NCBI GenBank assembly: GCA_903903925.1
Contig: CAIVAU010000209.1
Location: forward strand, 1 to 64,000
Reading direction: 5' to 3'
DNA length: 64,000 nt
Origin: an uncultured cyanobacterium
GTDB lineage: Bacteria > Cyanobacteriota > Cyanobacteriia > Cyanobacteriales > Nostocaceae
Part shown: piece after piece, positions 26,994 to 35,806 of the stretch
How the letters are laid out: every line of letters begins with the position of its first letter
How positions within the stretch are numbered: position 1 is the stretch's first letter
Notes under the pieces: model-generated
The model's database searches: none
Told to the model about the DNA's origin: nothing
What the model saw: the letters and a program-made list of their open reading frames with translations, nothing else
Made by a program: the position numbers and the translations under genes

Positions 26994-28427
26994 TTATTTT
27001 TCCCCTGCTTCCCTCCGTTCCTTAAGTTTCAGCATGGTTTCTGCATGTACCTCGCGGGTAATTGGGTAAAAATAAGTTAAAAATAAACCACAAATCAAAA
27101 AAATTGTGGGCAGAGGACCAGTCGCACTACGGATGGCAAACAGTGCTGATTCTGGTTGTATGGGTAGGGGTTGACCAGCTACAGCGGTTTTAAAACCAGA
27201 TGCTTGTAAGGCATTTCCTACAAGAAACAGTCCTACGGCTAACCCGAATTTTTGCAGCAAAACCATGAATCCATAAAAAATTCCTTCGCGGCGTTGTCCT
27301 GTCTTGAGTTCATCTAGTTCAATGATATCTGGGATCATTGACCAGGGAATGAGATAAGCAGTGGAAACACCAATACCTGTCATCACCGCTACAAGATACA
27401 TCAAACCAATTTGACCAGGCTGTAAGAAAAATATTCCCCCTGCTGCTATGATCCATAAACTCATTCCCATAAAATAAACAGCTTTTTTCCCGATTCGCTC
27501 ACTTAACGCACTCCAAACAAATAGCATTACAAGGGCGGTTCCTTGCACTGCAATCAGTACTGTGGGTACGTCTGATTCTTTGAGGCGCATACAGTTGACG
27601 ACAAAGTAGGGAATAATGCTGGCTTCTACCTGCACACCTAACCAGGAAAAAAGATAGATACCGATCACAAATAAAAAAGGTTTGTTACTTAAGACGATTT
27701 TGATTTGTTCGCCTATAGTCAGAGATGTGGATTCCTCAGTTTGAGTGCGCTTGGCTTCAAAAGCCATGATGCGATCGCGTGTTCCCCAAATACAGCAGTA
27801 TAATGACACCACAGCAATGACAGCACAAATTGCTGCTAGCACGACATACCGTTGCTGGCGGTCAGCAATCTGATCAAAAATGACTTTTGCCAAAATCAAC
27901 GAGAGAATACTACCACCAATGGAAAAAGCAAAGCGAAAGCTGTTAAGTTTAGTACGTTCGTCGTAATCCTGAGTCAGTTCTGGAGTCATTGCCGTGTAAG
28001 GCAAATTGACGACAGTGTAGAGAGACTGAACTGTCAGCCCAATCAAGGCGTAATAGCAGAACAACCCCCAAACACTAAATGGCGGTACCATCCATTGTAA
28101 GAAAAAGAAAATCCCAAAGGGAATTGCGCCATATAACAACCAAGGCAAGCGACGCCCCCAGCGCCGAGATTTCGTTTTATCACTGAGTACCCCCAGAATC
28201 GGGTCAATCACCGCATCCCAAATCTTACCAATCATTAAAATACTGCCAGCTAACCCCGCCGGTATACCAGCAACATTGGTAAAGAAAATGAGTAGAAAAA
28301 ATATCGACACATTGGCAGTAATCGCTGGACCTAAATCGCCAGCACCATAAGCCAGTTTGGTTTTTAAATCAAGTTTTTCACTTTTCAGAGTTGGTTGAGA
28401 ATAGCTATCAGGGGCAGAATCAGTCAT
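26994..28427 (-). CDS. MFS transporter, GPH (MelB-like) sugar:cation symporter family
   Basis: 477 aa with about 12 membrane helices. LKTKLAYGAGDLGPAITANV at the N-terminus, DPILGVLSDKTKSRRWGRR in loop 2-3 and the later DIIELDELKTGQRREGIFYG are hallmarks of the glycoside-pentoside-hexuronide:cation symporter family. The substrate cannot be told from sequence alone; a sugar or related organic solute is expected. Divergent from the phosphoribosyltransferase gene with 70 bp between starts. Confidence 0.88.
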   Translation of the reverse strand: MTDSAPDSYSQPTLKSEKLDLKTKLAYGAGDLGPAITANVSIFFLLIFFTNVAGIPAGLAGSILMIGKIWDAVIDPILGVLSDKTKSRRWGRRLPWLLYGAIPFGIFFFLQWMVPPFSVWGLFCYYALIGLTVQSLYTVVNLPYTAMTPELTQDYDERTKLNSFRFAFSIGGSILSLILAKVIFDQIADRQQRYVVLAAICAVIAVVSLYCCIWGTRDRIMAFEAKRTQTEESTSLTIGEQIKIVLSNKPFLFVIGIYLFSWLGVQVEASIIPYFVVNCMRLKESDVPTVLIAVQGTALVMLFVWSALSERIGKKAVYFMGMSLWIIAAGGIFFLQPGQIGLMYLVAVMTGIGVSTAYLIPWSMIPDIIELDELKTGQRREGIFYGFMVLLQKFGLAVGLFLVGNALQASGFKTAVAGQPLPIQPESALFAIRSATGPLPTIFLICGLFLTYFYPITREVHAETMLKLKERREAGEK

Positions 28428-28497
28428 AGCACCTTGCGCTCGCTCGTACTAAAATAAATTGCTTGCTATCCAGTATCAGCCTTAAATCATATATTTT

Positions 28498-29034
28498 ATG
28501 CCAGACCTTTACGTTTCTTGGTCAGAGTATTACCAAAAAATTGAACAACTGGCGGTGCAAATTTATCAATCCCGTTGGGAATTTAACCAAATCGTCTGCC
28601 TTGCCAGGGGGGGACTACGAGTAGGAGATATTCTCTCCCGTTTATACGATCAACCTTTAGCGATTCTGGCAACATCATCTTACAAGAGTGGGCCCGGTAA
28701 GCAAGAAAGAGGCAATTTAACTTTTTCCCAACATCCCACAATGACTGCCGAAAAGTTAGGTTCGCGCATTCTCTTAGTGGATGATCTGGTAGACTCTGGA
28801 ATTACACTCCAGGAGACTATCCCTTGGCTTAAACAATATAGTGATTCTCCAATTGAAGAAATCCGTACTGGTGTTATTTGGTACAAATCATGTTCAATAG
28901 TAGTACCAGATTATTACGTAGATTATCTGCCTGATAACCCTTGGATTCACCAACCCTTTGAACCCTATGAATATATGAATATGGAGGATTTTGCCGCGAA
29001 GGTAATGGGGGGTGGGAACGAATGGTATGCTTGA
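28498..29034 (+). CDS. Phosphoribosyltransferase family protein
   Basis: 178 aa, type I PRTase fold. The PRPP-binding loop is ILLVDDLVDSGITLQ (about 98-112). IVCLARGGLRVGDILSR near residue 35 is the pyrophosphate loop region. It resembles xanthine/hypoxanthine-guanine phosphoribosyltransferases that salvage purine bases, but the hood region that sets base choice is not diagnostic, so the substrate is left open. Confidence 0.85.
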   Translation: MPDLYVSWSEYYQKIEQLAVQIYQSRWEFNQIVCLARGGLRVGDILSRLYDQPLAILATSSYKSGPGKQERGNLTFSQHPTMTAEKLGSRILLVDDLVDSGITLQETIPWLKQYSDSPIEEIRTGVIWYKSCSIVVPDYYVDYLPDNPWIHQPFEPYEYMNMEDFAAKVMGGGNEWYA

Positions 29035-29115
29035 AATGAGCAAAAGCTTGCGATTCAGAGATACCCAGACGAGGGGAAGACATAGGGACACCATCGACAC
29101 AACGAGGATACTCGC

Positions 29116-30033
29116 TTAAAACACCCTCAACCAAACTGGGAGAGTCACAAGCAAAAGCATCACCCCTACTGCCAGTGCAGTAACTGATAAGTCGCGGTCA
29201 AGGTTGAAAGTTTCGGCAAGTACCAGTGTAGCAAAAGCCGGAGGCATCGCCATTTGTAACACAATCACCTGTGCTGTGGCACCAGTTAAACCAAAAAGTG
29301 GTAAAGTACTGCCTAGAATCAGGGGAACTAATAGCATTTTGATTCCCAAGCTGATACCTACCCACCGGAGATTGTGCCAAGAATTAAGCTGCACAAGTCG
29401 CATTCCAATCAATACCAGAGATAAAGCAACCATACTCCAAGCCAATTTGTCTAAGCAGAATTCAGCGAGGGAAGCGATCGCCACATTTCGCCACAGCAAG
29501 CCAAACCCAAAACTCCATATAGCCGGATTAATTAAGATTGCTTTAGCAATTTGCCCATGATTTTGAACACTGCCGCTAAAACGAGCCGCTAGAGCGACAC
29601 CCAAGATGTAAACTCCTAAAGTTGTTCCTAGCAAATCGTAAAATAACGCCCAAGCAAAGTATTGATTGCCAACGACTGTCAGAATAACAGGATAGCCTAG
29701 ATAGCCTGTGTTACCTGCCATTGCTGCCAGAATAAAGCTACCCTGAGTTGGTAGTTGGGGAGCAGTCTTTGTCAAATAAGTTTTGACTTTAACGAATACC
29801 CAAGCTAAAAATGCTCCTAGTACAATGGCTATATGGGCGATAGTAGGAGCAATCCAAATCTGTCCCGACAAGTCAGCTTTACGTAAAAAAGCTACAATGC
29901 TGATTGGTACACCTACCCAGAAAAGAAACTGTCCTAAACGAGTTGGAACTGTAGCAGGTAGTTTGCGTCCCAGAATAAATCCCACTAGGACTAATCCTAC
30001 TAGCCTGACGTATAGTTCTAAAATGTTTGTCAA
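29116..30033 (-). CDS. AEC family transporter (auxin efflux carrier type)
   Basis: 305 aa from a TTG start, about 10 membrane helices. MAGNTGYLGYPVILTVVGNQ, containing the family NTxxxGxP motif, and the closing PPAFATLVLAETFNLDRDL are typical of AEC permeases (BART superfamily). The solute is unknown. Convergent with the phosphoribosyltransferase gene. Confidence 0.85.
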   Translation of the reverse strand: MTNILELYVRLVGLVLVGFILGRKLPATVPTRLGQFLFWVGVPISIVAFLRKADLSGQIWIAPTIAHIAIVLGAFLAWVFVKVKTYLTKTAPQLPTQGSFILAAMAGNTGYLGYPVILTVVGNQYFAWALFYDLLGTTLGVYILGVALAARFSGSVQNHGQIAKAILINPAIWSFGFGLLWRNVAIASLAEFCLDKLAWSMVALSLVLIGMRLVQLNSWHNLRWVGISLGIKMLLVPLILGSTLPLFGLTGATAQVIVLQMAMPPAFATLVLAETFNLDRDLSVTALAVGVMLLLVTLPVWLRVF

Positions 30034-30191
30034 GACTAAGCCTAGGGATACAAACCTTCAATGCTATCGGTTGTATTCATTTCTGTCCAGTTTCTCACGG
30101 GGAAGTCTCCAGCCATAGGGCTTGGTGATTAGCCGTATATAAGAATCGCTATTTAGTAAGATGATTATTCAACAAAAGCAGGAGTGGACCA

Positions 30192-31028
30192 TTGAATAAT
30201 GCCGGGTTTTCTGAAAAACCTCAAAATTCACCGTCTACCTCTGGTGAAGACATTCCGCTAGCCTTACGCGATACTCCTGATGCAGCACCTCAGAAGGCAG
30301 CACCCAAGGTGCGCGTACAACCGCTGGTTTTAGTTATTGGGGGATTGGTAGGATTTATCCTACTAGCTATCTTTAGTGGCTTTTTGTTTTTTGCCTTTGC
30401 ACCCAAAAAAAATACTGATTCTCAGCCTGCTTCTCCTAACTCCTCTACAACTACACCAGCACCATCTGAGACATCTGTCAATCCCAACAAAAATGCCGAT
30501 ACACTTTTGGGGCATTTTTCCTACCCAGAAGCGCCAGAATCAGAACTAGTCCCAGTTTCTGCTGATGGGCGTCAAAGGATGCGGAAAGCTGCTGCGCAGA
30601 AGTATAAGACGATGGTACAAGCAGCACGGAGTCAGGGTGTGCTTCTGATACCAATTTCTGCCTTTCGTTCCATCAAAGATCAGCAGCAGTTGTTTTTTGG
30701 TGTTGGTGCCCAACGAAATCAGTCACCAGCAGAACGAGCTGCAGTGAGTGCGCCCCCTCGTTATAGCGAACATCATACAGGTTATGCTGTAGATATTGGG
30801 GATGGCACAGTCCCAGCAACTAACGTAAATCTTAACTTTGAAAAAACTAAAGCTTTTCAGTGGTTGCAAGCGAATGCAGCACGTTTCAGCTTTGAGATGT
30901 CCTTTTCCAAGGATAATCCTCAAGGTGTAAGTTATGAGCCGTGGCACTGGCGTTATGTAGGCGATCAAGACAGCTTAGAAACTTTCTACAAAGCTAGGAA
31001 TTTGAAACCGGCGCAGGTTGGGAAATAG
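30192..31028 (+). CDS. Membrane-anchored M15 D-alanyl-D-alanine carboxypeptidase (VanY-like)
   Basis: 278 aa, TTG start with an aggag ribosome site 7 nt upstream. One membrane helix at about 43-70, a Ser/Thr/Pro-rich linker (75-100), then a peptidase domain. Zinc motifs are SEHHTGYAVD (192-201, SxHxxGxAxD) and EPWHWRYVG. The enzyme should trim peptidoglycan stem peptides in the periplasm. Followed by repeat tracts and the convergent PBP2 gene, also a cell-wall gene. Confidence 0.88.
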   Translation: MNNAGFSEKPQNSPSTSGEDIPLALRDTPDAAPQKAAPKVRVQPLVLVIGGLVGFILLAIFSGFLFFAFAPKKNTDSQPASPNSSTTTPAPSETSVNPNKNADTLLGHFSYPEAPESELVPVSADGRQRMRKAAAQKYKTMVQAARSQGVLLIPISAFRSIKDQQQLFFGVGAQRNQSPAERAAVSAPPRYSEHHTGYAVDIGDGTVPATNVNLNFEKTKAFQWLQANAARFSFEMSFSKDNPQGVSYEPWHWRYVGDQDSLETFYKARNLKPAQVGK

Positions 31029-31029
31029 G

Positions 31030-31146
31030 GAGTGGGTATTGGGTATTGGGTATTGGGCATTGAAAGACTGATAAATCCCCCTGCTCCCTGCTCCCTGCTC
31101 CCTCTTCCCTCTTCCCTGCTCCCTGCTCCCTGCTCCCTGCTCCCTC
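31030..31146. repeat. Two heptanucleotide repeat tracts (TATTGGG and CTCCCTG)
   Basis: tattggg units at about 31034-31062, then nine or so ctccctg/ctccctc units at about 31083-31146, between convergent genes. Same repeat class as the gactcct tracts but different units. Confidence 0.85.
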
Positions 31147-31157
31147 TTAGAAAGCTC

Positions 31158-32993
31158 CTAGTCCCCAGTACTATGCCCTGATTTTTCTTCGGATGCGGAT
31201 TTCACGTACTTACCTGGATACTTTTCATGAAAATAGGCTTCTAGGACTTGTAAGACCATTGGGGCACAAATAGTACCACCATGCTCACCAGTGTTTTCAC
31301 CAAATGCCACAACTGTAATTTCCGGCTGGTCGCTGGGGGAATAAGCACCAAACCAAGTGTGATTTGGACGATTAGTACCGGCTTCGGCGGTGCCGCTTTT
31401 TGCAGAGGTTGGGGGAATTGATGGTACGTTTAAACGTGTCCCTGTACCTTCAGAAACGACTTTCCTCAGTCCCTCTCGGAGAACTTTTATGGTTTCTGGT
31501 TTCATATTTAAAGATACTCGCCAGCTTTTTGCTTGTTCATTATCTTGAAGCAAATGCGGTTGGACTCGGTATCCACCATTAGCTGGGACAGAGAACATCC
31601 TAGCAGATTGTAAAGGTGTCACTTGCAAAGCGCCTTGGCCAATTGACATATTAATTGTGTCGCCTACAGTCCAGGGCATTTTCCAAATCTTCTGTTTCCA
31701 AGCATCATCTGGTACTAGACCTTTTGATTCTTCATCTGCAAACTCAATGCCAGTTTTTTGACCCAAGCCATATTTGTGACTCCATTCAATTAAAGTTGGA
31801 CCGCCAGTTCTCCTACCAACTTGATAAAAGAAGGTATCACTACTCATAGCGATCGCCTTAGGAAATCCCAATGGACCGAATCCAGAGTGGTTCCATTCAC
31901 TAAATGTCACTCCACCAACGGTGAGGGAACCAAAGGTTTGTAGCACTGTGTTCGGAGTAAATTTACCTGATTCCAATCCAGCGGACGTGGTCACAATTTT
32001 GAATGTACTGGCGGGTGGAAAAGCACTGAGGGCGCGATTGACCAACGGATGGTCTTTACCTTGTAAAGTCTGCCAGTCTTTTTGGGAGAGTTTTTGCTTG
32101 GAGAAGATATTTGGGTCAAAGGTAGGGTGAGACACCATTGCTAAGATCGCACCGTTTTTCGGGTCAAGTGCGACAATTGCACCTTTAGTATTGCCCAAAG
32201 CTTTTTCAGCGGCTTCTTGCACATTTACATCTATAGTTAAGTGTATATCCTTACCAGGCTTTGCCTGTTTCTCTCCCAAAACTCGAATTGGGCGACCCTT
32301 ACTATCGACTTCTACTTGCTGACCGCCCCATTCACCCCGCAGAAGATGTTCATACGCCTTTTCAATTCCCATCTGACCAATCACATCCCCCAGTCGGTAA
32401 CCTTCCTGTCGCTTATGTTTTAGTTGTTCAGAGGTCAGTTCACGGGTATATCCTAGTACATGTGCCAGATCCTTACCATGTGGGTAGAAGCGAACAGCCT
32501 CCGTATTGATCTCCACACCCTGAAGTTCATTTCCATACTCTTTCAATGCAGTGATTTGTGCCTCGTTGACATCACGCGCAATTCGCACAAGAGAAGATGA
32601 GTTGGGCCCGGCGTCTTCAAGTTTCTTTTCGATTTCGTCTAAGGGTAGGTTGAGAATTTTCGATAGACGCGGACCAACAACTGACCATGACGGTCTGGTG
32701 TGAGCCATCGGCCATAAATAGACAGAGTGAGGATAACGAGTCGTGGCTAGAAGTTTACCATTGCGGTCAAAAATGTTACCTCGCTCTGGTTGTTTGGGGA
32801 TCGTCCGAATCCGGTTTGCCTCGGCTCGTTGTCGGTGGTGCGCTCCTTCAACGAGTTGTAAATATGCCAAACGACCGGCGATCGCAGTTGTCATTAACAG
32901 GGTGAATAAGATTAAAAACCCAGACTGGTAGTTTCGTCCGACTGTACGTGTATCTTTTTTTCTGCCGAGTTGAGATGATTGTAGTAAAGCCAT
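31158..32993 (-). CDS. mrdA: Penicillin-binding protein 2
   Basis: 611 aa, normal for class B PBP2. One N-terminal membrane helix (about 25-47), a dimerisation domain (PERGNIFDRNGKLLATTRYP), then a transpeptidase domain with the active-site STFK at Ser329, an SSD motif (MSSDTFFYQVG) and KSGTAE near 540. It cross-links peptidoglycan for lateral wall growth and elongation. No rodA gene is adjacent. Confidence 0.93.
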   Translation of the reverse strand: MALLQSSQLGRKKDTRTVGRNYQSGFLILFTLLMTTAIAGRLAYLQLVEGAHHRQRAEANRIRTIPKQPERGNIFDRNGKLLATTRYPHSVYLWPMAHTRPSWSVVGPRLSKILNLPLDEIEKKLEDAGPNSSSLVRIARDVNEAQITALKEYGNELQGVEINTEAVRFYPHGKDLAHVLGYTRELTSEQLKHKRQEGYRLGDVIGQMGIEKAYEHLLRGEWGGQQVEVDSKGRPIRVLGEKQAKPGKDIHLTIDVNVQEAAEKALGNTKGAIVALDPKNGAILAMVSHPTFDPNIFSKQKLSQKDWQTLQGKDHPLVNRALSAFPPASTFKIVTTSAGLESGKFTPNTVLQTFGSLTVGGVTFSEWNHSGFGPLGFPKAIAMSSDTFFYQVGRRTGGPTLIEWSHKYGLGQKTGIEFADEESKGLVPDDAWKQKIWKMPWTVGDTINMSIGQGALQVTPLQSARMFSVPANGGYRVQPHLLQDNEQAKSWRVSLNMKPETIKVLREGLRKVVSEGTGTRLNVPSIPPTSAKSGTAEAGTNRPNHTWFGAYSPSDQPEITVVAFGENTGEHGGTICAPMVLQVLEAYFHEKYPGKYVKSASEEKSGHSTGD

Positions 32994-33084
32994 AGGACTA
33001 AGAATGATTCCGAATTTGTCTATAAATACGTTAAAGCTATCCGCCAGATAAAGTGTAAAATCATGATGGGGGCACTCTCCTTAA

Positions 33085-33190
33085 GGAGTCAGGAGAAGGC
33101 AGCGCGTTGGGCGGGCAATGCCCGACTTGTAGCGACTGCCATTCAGGAGTCAGGAGTCAGAAGACCCAAGCTAACTCCTGAATTCTTCTT
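33085..33190. repeat. Degenerate heptanucleotide repeat region
   Basis: Scattered aggagtc and its complement actcctg (33085-33105 and 33143-33182) between the PBP2 start and the potA start; the two halves are partly inverted to each other. Confidence 0.6.
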
Positions 33191-33220
33191 CCGTAAAATC
33201 ACTGTATTCAATCTACGATT

Positions 33221-34348
33221 ATGGCTCAAACTGCGACGCAGAATCAGGATGAGATGGTAACTTTTGAGTCTCTTGATGTAGAACTGTGTAATGTCTTCAA
33301 GTTCTTTAATCAAGATCCTGCTGTACATGGAATAAACTTGGATGTTAAGCAGGGAGAATTTTTTAGTATTCTAGGCCCCTCTGGTTGTGGCAAGACAACC
33401 ACGCTACGTTTAATAGCAGGATTTGAAAGGGCTGACGCAGGCAAGCTATTGATTCAGGGTCGGTCTATGACTAATGTCCCCCCTTATCGCCGACCTGTCA
33501 ACACTGTATTTCAAAGCTATGCTCTATTTAACCATCTGAATGTATGGGACAATGTTGCCTTTGGACTGCGACTGAAAAAATTACGCAGGGCGGAAATTCA
33601 AAGCAGAGTCCAAGAGGTTTTAGTCAGTGTGAAATTGGAGAGTTTGCTATCGCGCCTTCCCAGTCAACTCTCTGGTGGTCAACAGCAACGGGTCGCATTG
33701 GCGCGGGCCCTTGTTAACCGCCCTGCTGTACTACTGCTGGATGAACCTTTAGGAGCGTTAGACTTAAAACTGCGTAAGGAAATGCAGGTTGAACTGGCGA
33801 ATTTACACAAACACCTAAGGTTGACCTTTATCTTGGTGACTCACGATCAGGAAGAAGCACTCTCCTTGTCTGATCGCATTGCTGTGATGAACCAAGGCAA
33901 AATTGAACAAATTGGCACACCTAGCGAAATTTACGAAAAACCCCGCACACCGTTTGTAGCCGATTTTATCGGTGATACCAACTTGTTTGAGGGTGAAATC
34001 ACAGCGCAAGATGCATCAAGCGTAAGAGTTTTGACAACTACAGGCATAAAAATTGTGGCCACTCGTACGGAGGATACACCAACAGATCTATCGCCATCTG
34101 TAGTCGTAAGTGTGCGCCCAGAAAAAATTCAGCTTTCGCTTCATAAGCCCAGTTTGCAAGCTAACTGTTTTGAAGGGCGGCTTACTCATATCATGTATTT
34201 GGGTACACACGTTAATTATGTTGTAGAATTAACAAGCAGCTTACGTATAACTGTGAGGCAGCCCAACACCTTTGGCAATTTGCCAACCCAGGAAACACCT
34301 ATCTATGCTTGGTGGGCAGAAAGTGATTGTGTGGTCATTGGTCAATAG
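33221..34348 (+). CDS. potA: Spermidine/putrescine-type ABC transporter ATP-binding protein
   Basis: 375 aa. Walker A GPSGCGKTT, signature LSGGQQQRVALARAL, Walker B LLLDEPLGALD, and a C-terminal TOBE-like region (VVSVRPEKIQLSL). Length and C-terminal domain match PotA/PotG ATPases of polyamine importers. A substrate-binding protein gene follows after 25 bp. The permease gene is not next in line but is found at 51036 on the same strand. Confidence 0.88.
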   Translation: MAQTATQNQDEMVTFESLDVELCNVFKFFNQDPAVHGINLDVKQGEFFSILGPSGCGKTTTLRLIAGFERADAGKLLIQGRSMTNVPPYRRPVNTVFQSYALFNHLNVWDNVAFGLRLKKLRRAEIQSRVQEVLVSVKLESLLSRLPSQLSGGQQQRVALARALVNRPAVLLLDEPLGALDLKLRKEMQVELANLHKHLRLTFILVTHDQEEALSLSDRIAVMNQGKIEQIGTPSEIYEKPRTPFVADFIGDTNLFEGEITAQDASSVRVLTTTGIKIVATRTEDTPTDLSPSVVVSVRPEKIQLSLHKPSLQANCFEGRLTHIMYLGTHVNYVVELTSSLRITVRQPNTFGNLPTQETPIYAWWAESDCVVIGQ

Positions 34349-34373
34349 GGATGGGGTACTGGGAAAGCATAAA

Positions 34374-35456
34374 ATGACTAGAAGAAAGTTTGTGACAGGG
34401 GTGGCGGCACTTTCTAGCTTGTCTTTAGCTGGTTGCGGCTGGAGGCTTGGCAATGTACGGGAACCTTCTACAATTACTGGTTCTCGTGATCAATTAGATC
34501 TCTATACTTGGGCACAATATACTGATCAAGAATTACTAACAACTTTTGCTGCCCAGACAGGTATCAAAGTGCTGGCAGATGTGTATGATTCCAACGATGT
34601 CATGCTGGCTAAGCTACAAGCAGGAGGTGGAGGCGCTTATAGTGTGATTTACCCGTCTGACTACATGGTTCAGAAGATGGTGGATAAGGGGTTGTTAAGG
34701 GAAATAAATCGCCATCGCTTAATTGGTTTAGATAATTTATTCCCACGGTTTCAAAGTTCTACGTATGATCCCAACAACCGCTACAGTATTCCCTTTAGCT
34801 GGGGGACGACGGGTTTAATTTACGATTCTGAAAAACTCAAAACTCCGCCAGACGACTGGGATTATCTTTGGCAACATCAAGAGGAACTGTCAAAGCGAAT
34901 GACTTTGCTGAGTGATGTTCGAGAAGTCATGGGTGCGGCGTTGCGGATGCTAGGTTACTCCTATAACTCACAAAATGAAAATGAGATTAAACAAGCCTAT
35001 GACAAGTTGAAGGCGATTAAAGGGGCGATCGCGGCTTTTGATACTGATGCTTGGCGTAATCAAATTGTTGCCGGAGATTTGCTACTGGCAATGTGTTACT
35101 CATCAGATGGAGTGAAAATTTCTCAAGACTATCCCAAATTTAAGTATGTCCTTCCTAAGAGTGGTTCCTCATTATGGACTGATACAATTGTAATGCCGAG
35201 AGCCGCCCCTAATGCCGATGGGGCATACGCTTGGATTAATTTTATCTTGCGCCCAGAAGTAGCAGCGCAAATGACTCAACGTTTAGGCATTGCCACTCCT
35301 AATCGTGCTGGATTTGACTTATTACCAAAAAAAATCCAAGACAATTCTAGTTTGTTTCCCCCACAATCACTGCTCAAAAAGTGCGAACGTGTCACTCCTT
35401 TAGGGGCTTTTGAACAAGTGTATGAGCGTTACTGGACTGAATTAACCAGTAACTAA
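34374..35456 (+). CDS. potD: Spermidine/putrescine-binding lipoprotein (PotD-like)
   Basis: About 360 aa from ATG 34374. The start MTRRKFVTGVAALSSLSLAG has a twin-arginine-type motif (TRRKF) and a lipobox (LAGC), so it is probably a Tat-exported lipoprotein. The mature part is a periplasmic binding fold: LDLYTWAQYTDQELL, YDSNDVMLAKLQAGG and IPFSWGTTGLIYDS are typical of PotD/PotF. An upstream extension of the frame overlaps potA and is rejected. It would deliver polyamines to the PotA-PotB system. A perfect hairpin follows the stop. Confidence 0.87.
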   Translation: MTRRKFVTGVAALSSLSLAGCGWRLGNVREPSTITGSRDQLDLYTWAQYTDQELLTTFAAQTGIKVLADVYDSNDVMLAKLQAGGGGAYSVIYPSDYMVQKMVDKGLLREINRHRLIGLDNLFPRFQSSTYDPNNRYSIPFSWGTTGLIYDSEKLKTPPDDWDYLWQHQEELSKRMTLLSDVREVMGAALRMLGYSYNSQNENEIKQAYDKLKAIKGAIAAFDTDAWRNQIVAGDLLLAMCYSSDGVKISQDYPKFKYVLPKSGSSLWTDTIVMPRAAPNADGAYAWINFILRPEVAAQMTQRLGIATPNRAGFDLLPKKIQDNSSLFPPQSLLKKCERVTPLGAFEQVYERYWTELTSN

Positions 35457-35806
35457 GGTAAAAGTACCCCCGAGGGTACTTTCATGGTAGAGTCGAGGAG
35501 ACAATAATGAGAGAGTGAATTTGGGAGTTAGGAATTAGGAGTGGAAACGTAGTCAATCGTATTTTTATCTTAAAAATAAGAGTTAAACAAAGTTAGGAGA
35601 AAGGATCAACGTTAAATATTCTTCTATAAACGAAGGTGGAAATGAAAAAAAGATAAAATCTTAAAAAATTTTTACTTCAGTTCTATATAAAATTCGCTTG
35701 ATTGTCTAACAGAAGCTGCCCTTCAGGGAGGATACCGGCTTGCTCTTCCAGAGTCATAGCAAAGTGTTCGTTGCGTTTACAGTTAAGAGGATGTTGTTAA
35801 ACGCTT
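35457..35806. other. Gene-free interval between potD and the CHAT-AAA gene
   Basis: 350 bp. Besides the hairpin at its left end it has a short gagttaggaattaggag repeat remnant (35523-35542) and an inverted pair gcgttta (35773-35779)/taaacgc (35798-35804) right before the ATG at 35807. A promoter for the CHAT gene is expected but not identified. Confidence 0.4.
35461..35482 (+). terminator. Terminator-like hairpin after potD
   Basis: aaagtaccc (35461-35469), loop ccga, gggtacttt (35474-35482): a perfect 9-bp stem starting 5 bp after the stop codon. No long U-run follows. It suggests transcription stops here, before the CHAT gene. Confidence 0.65.
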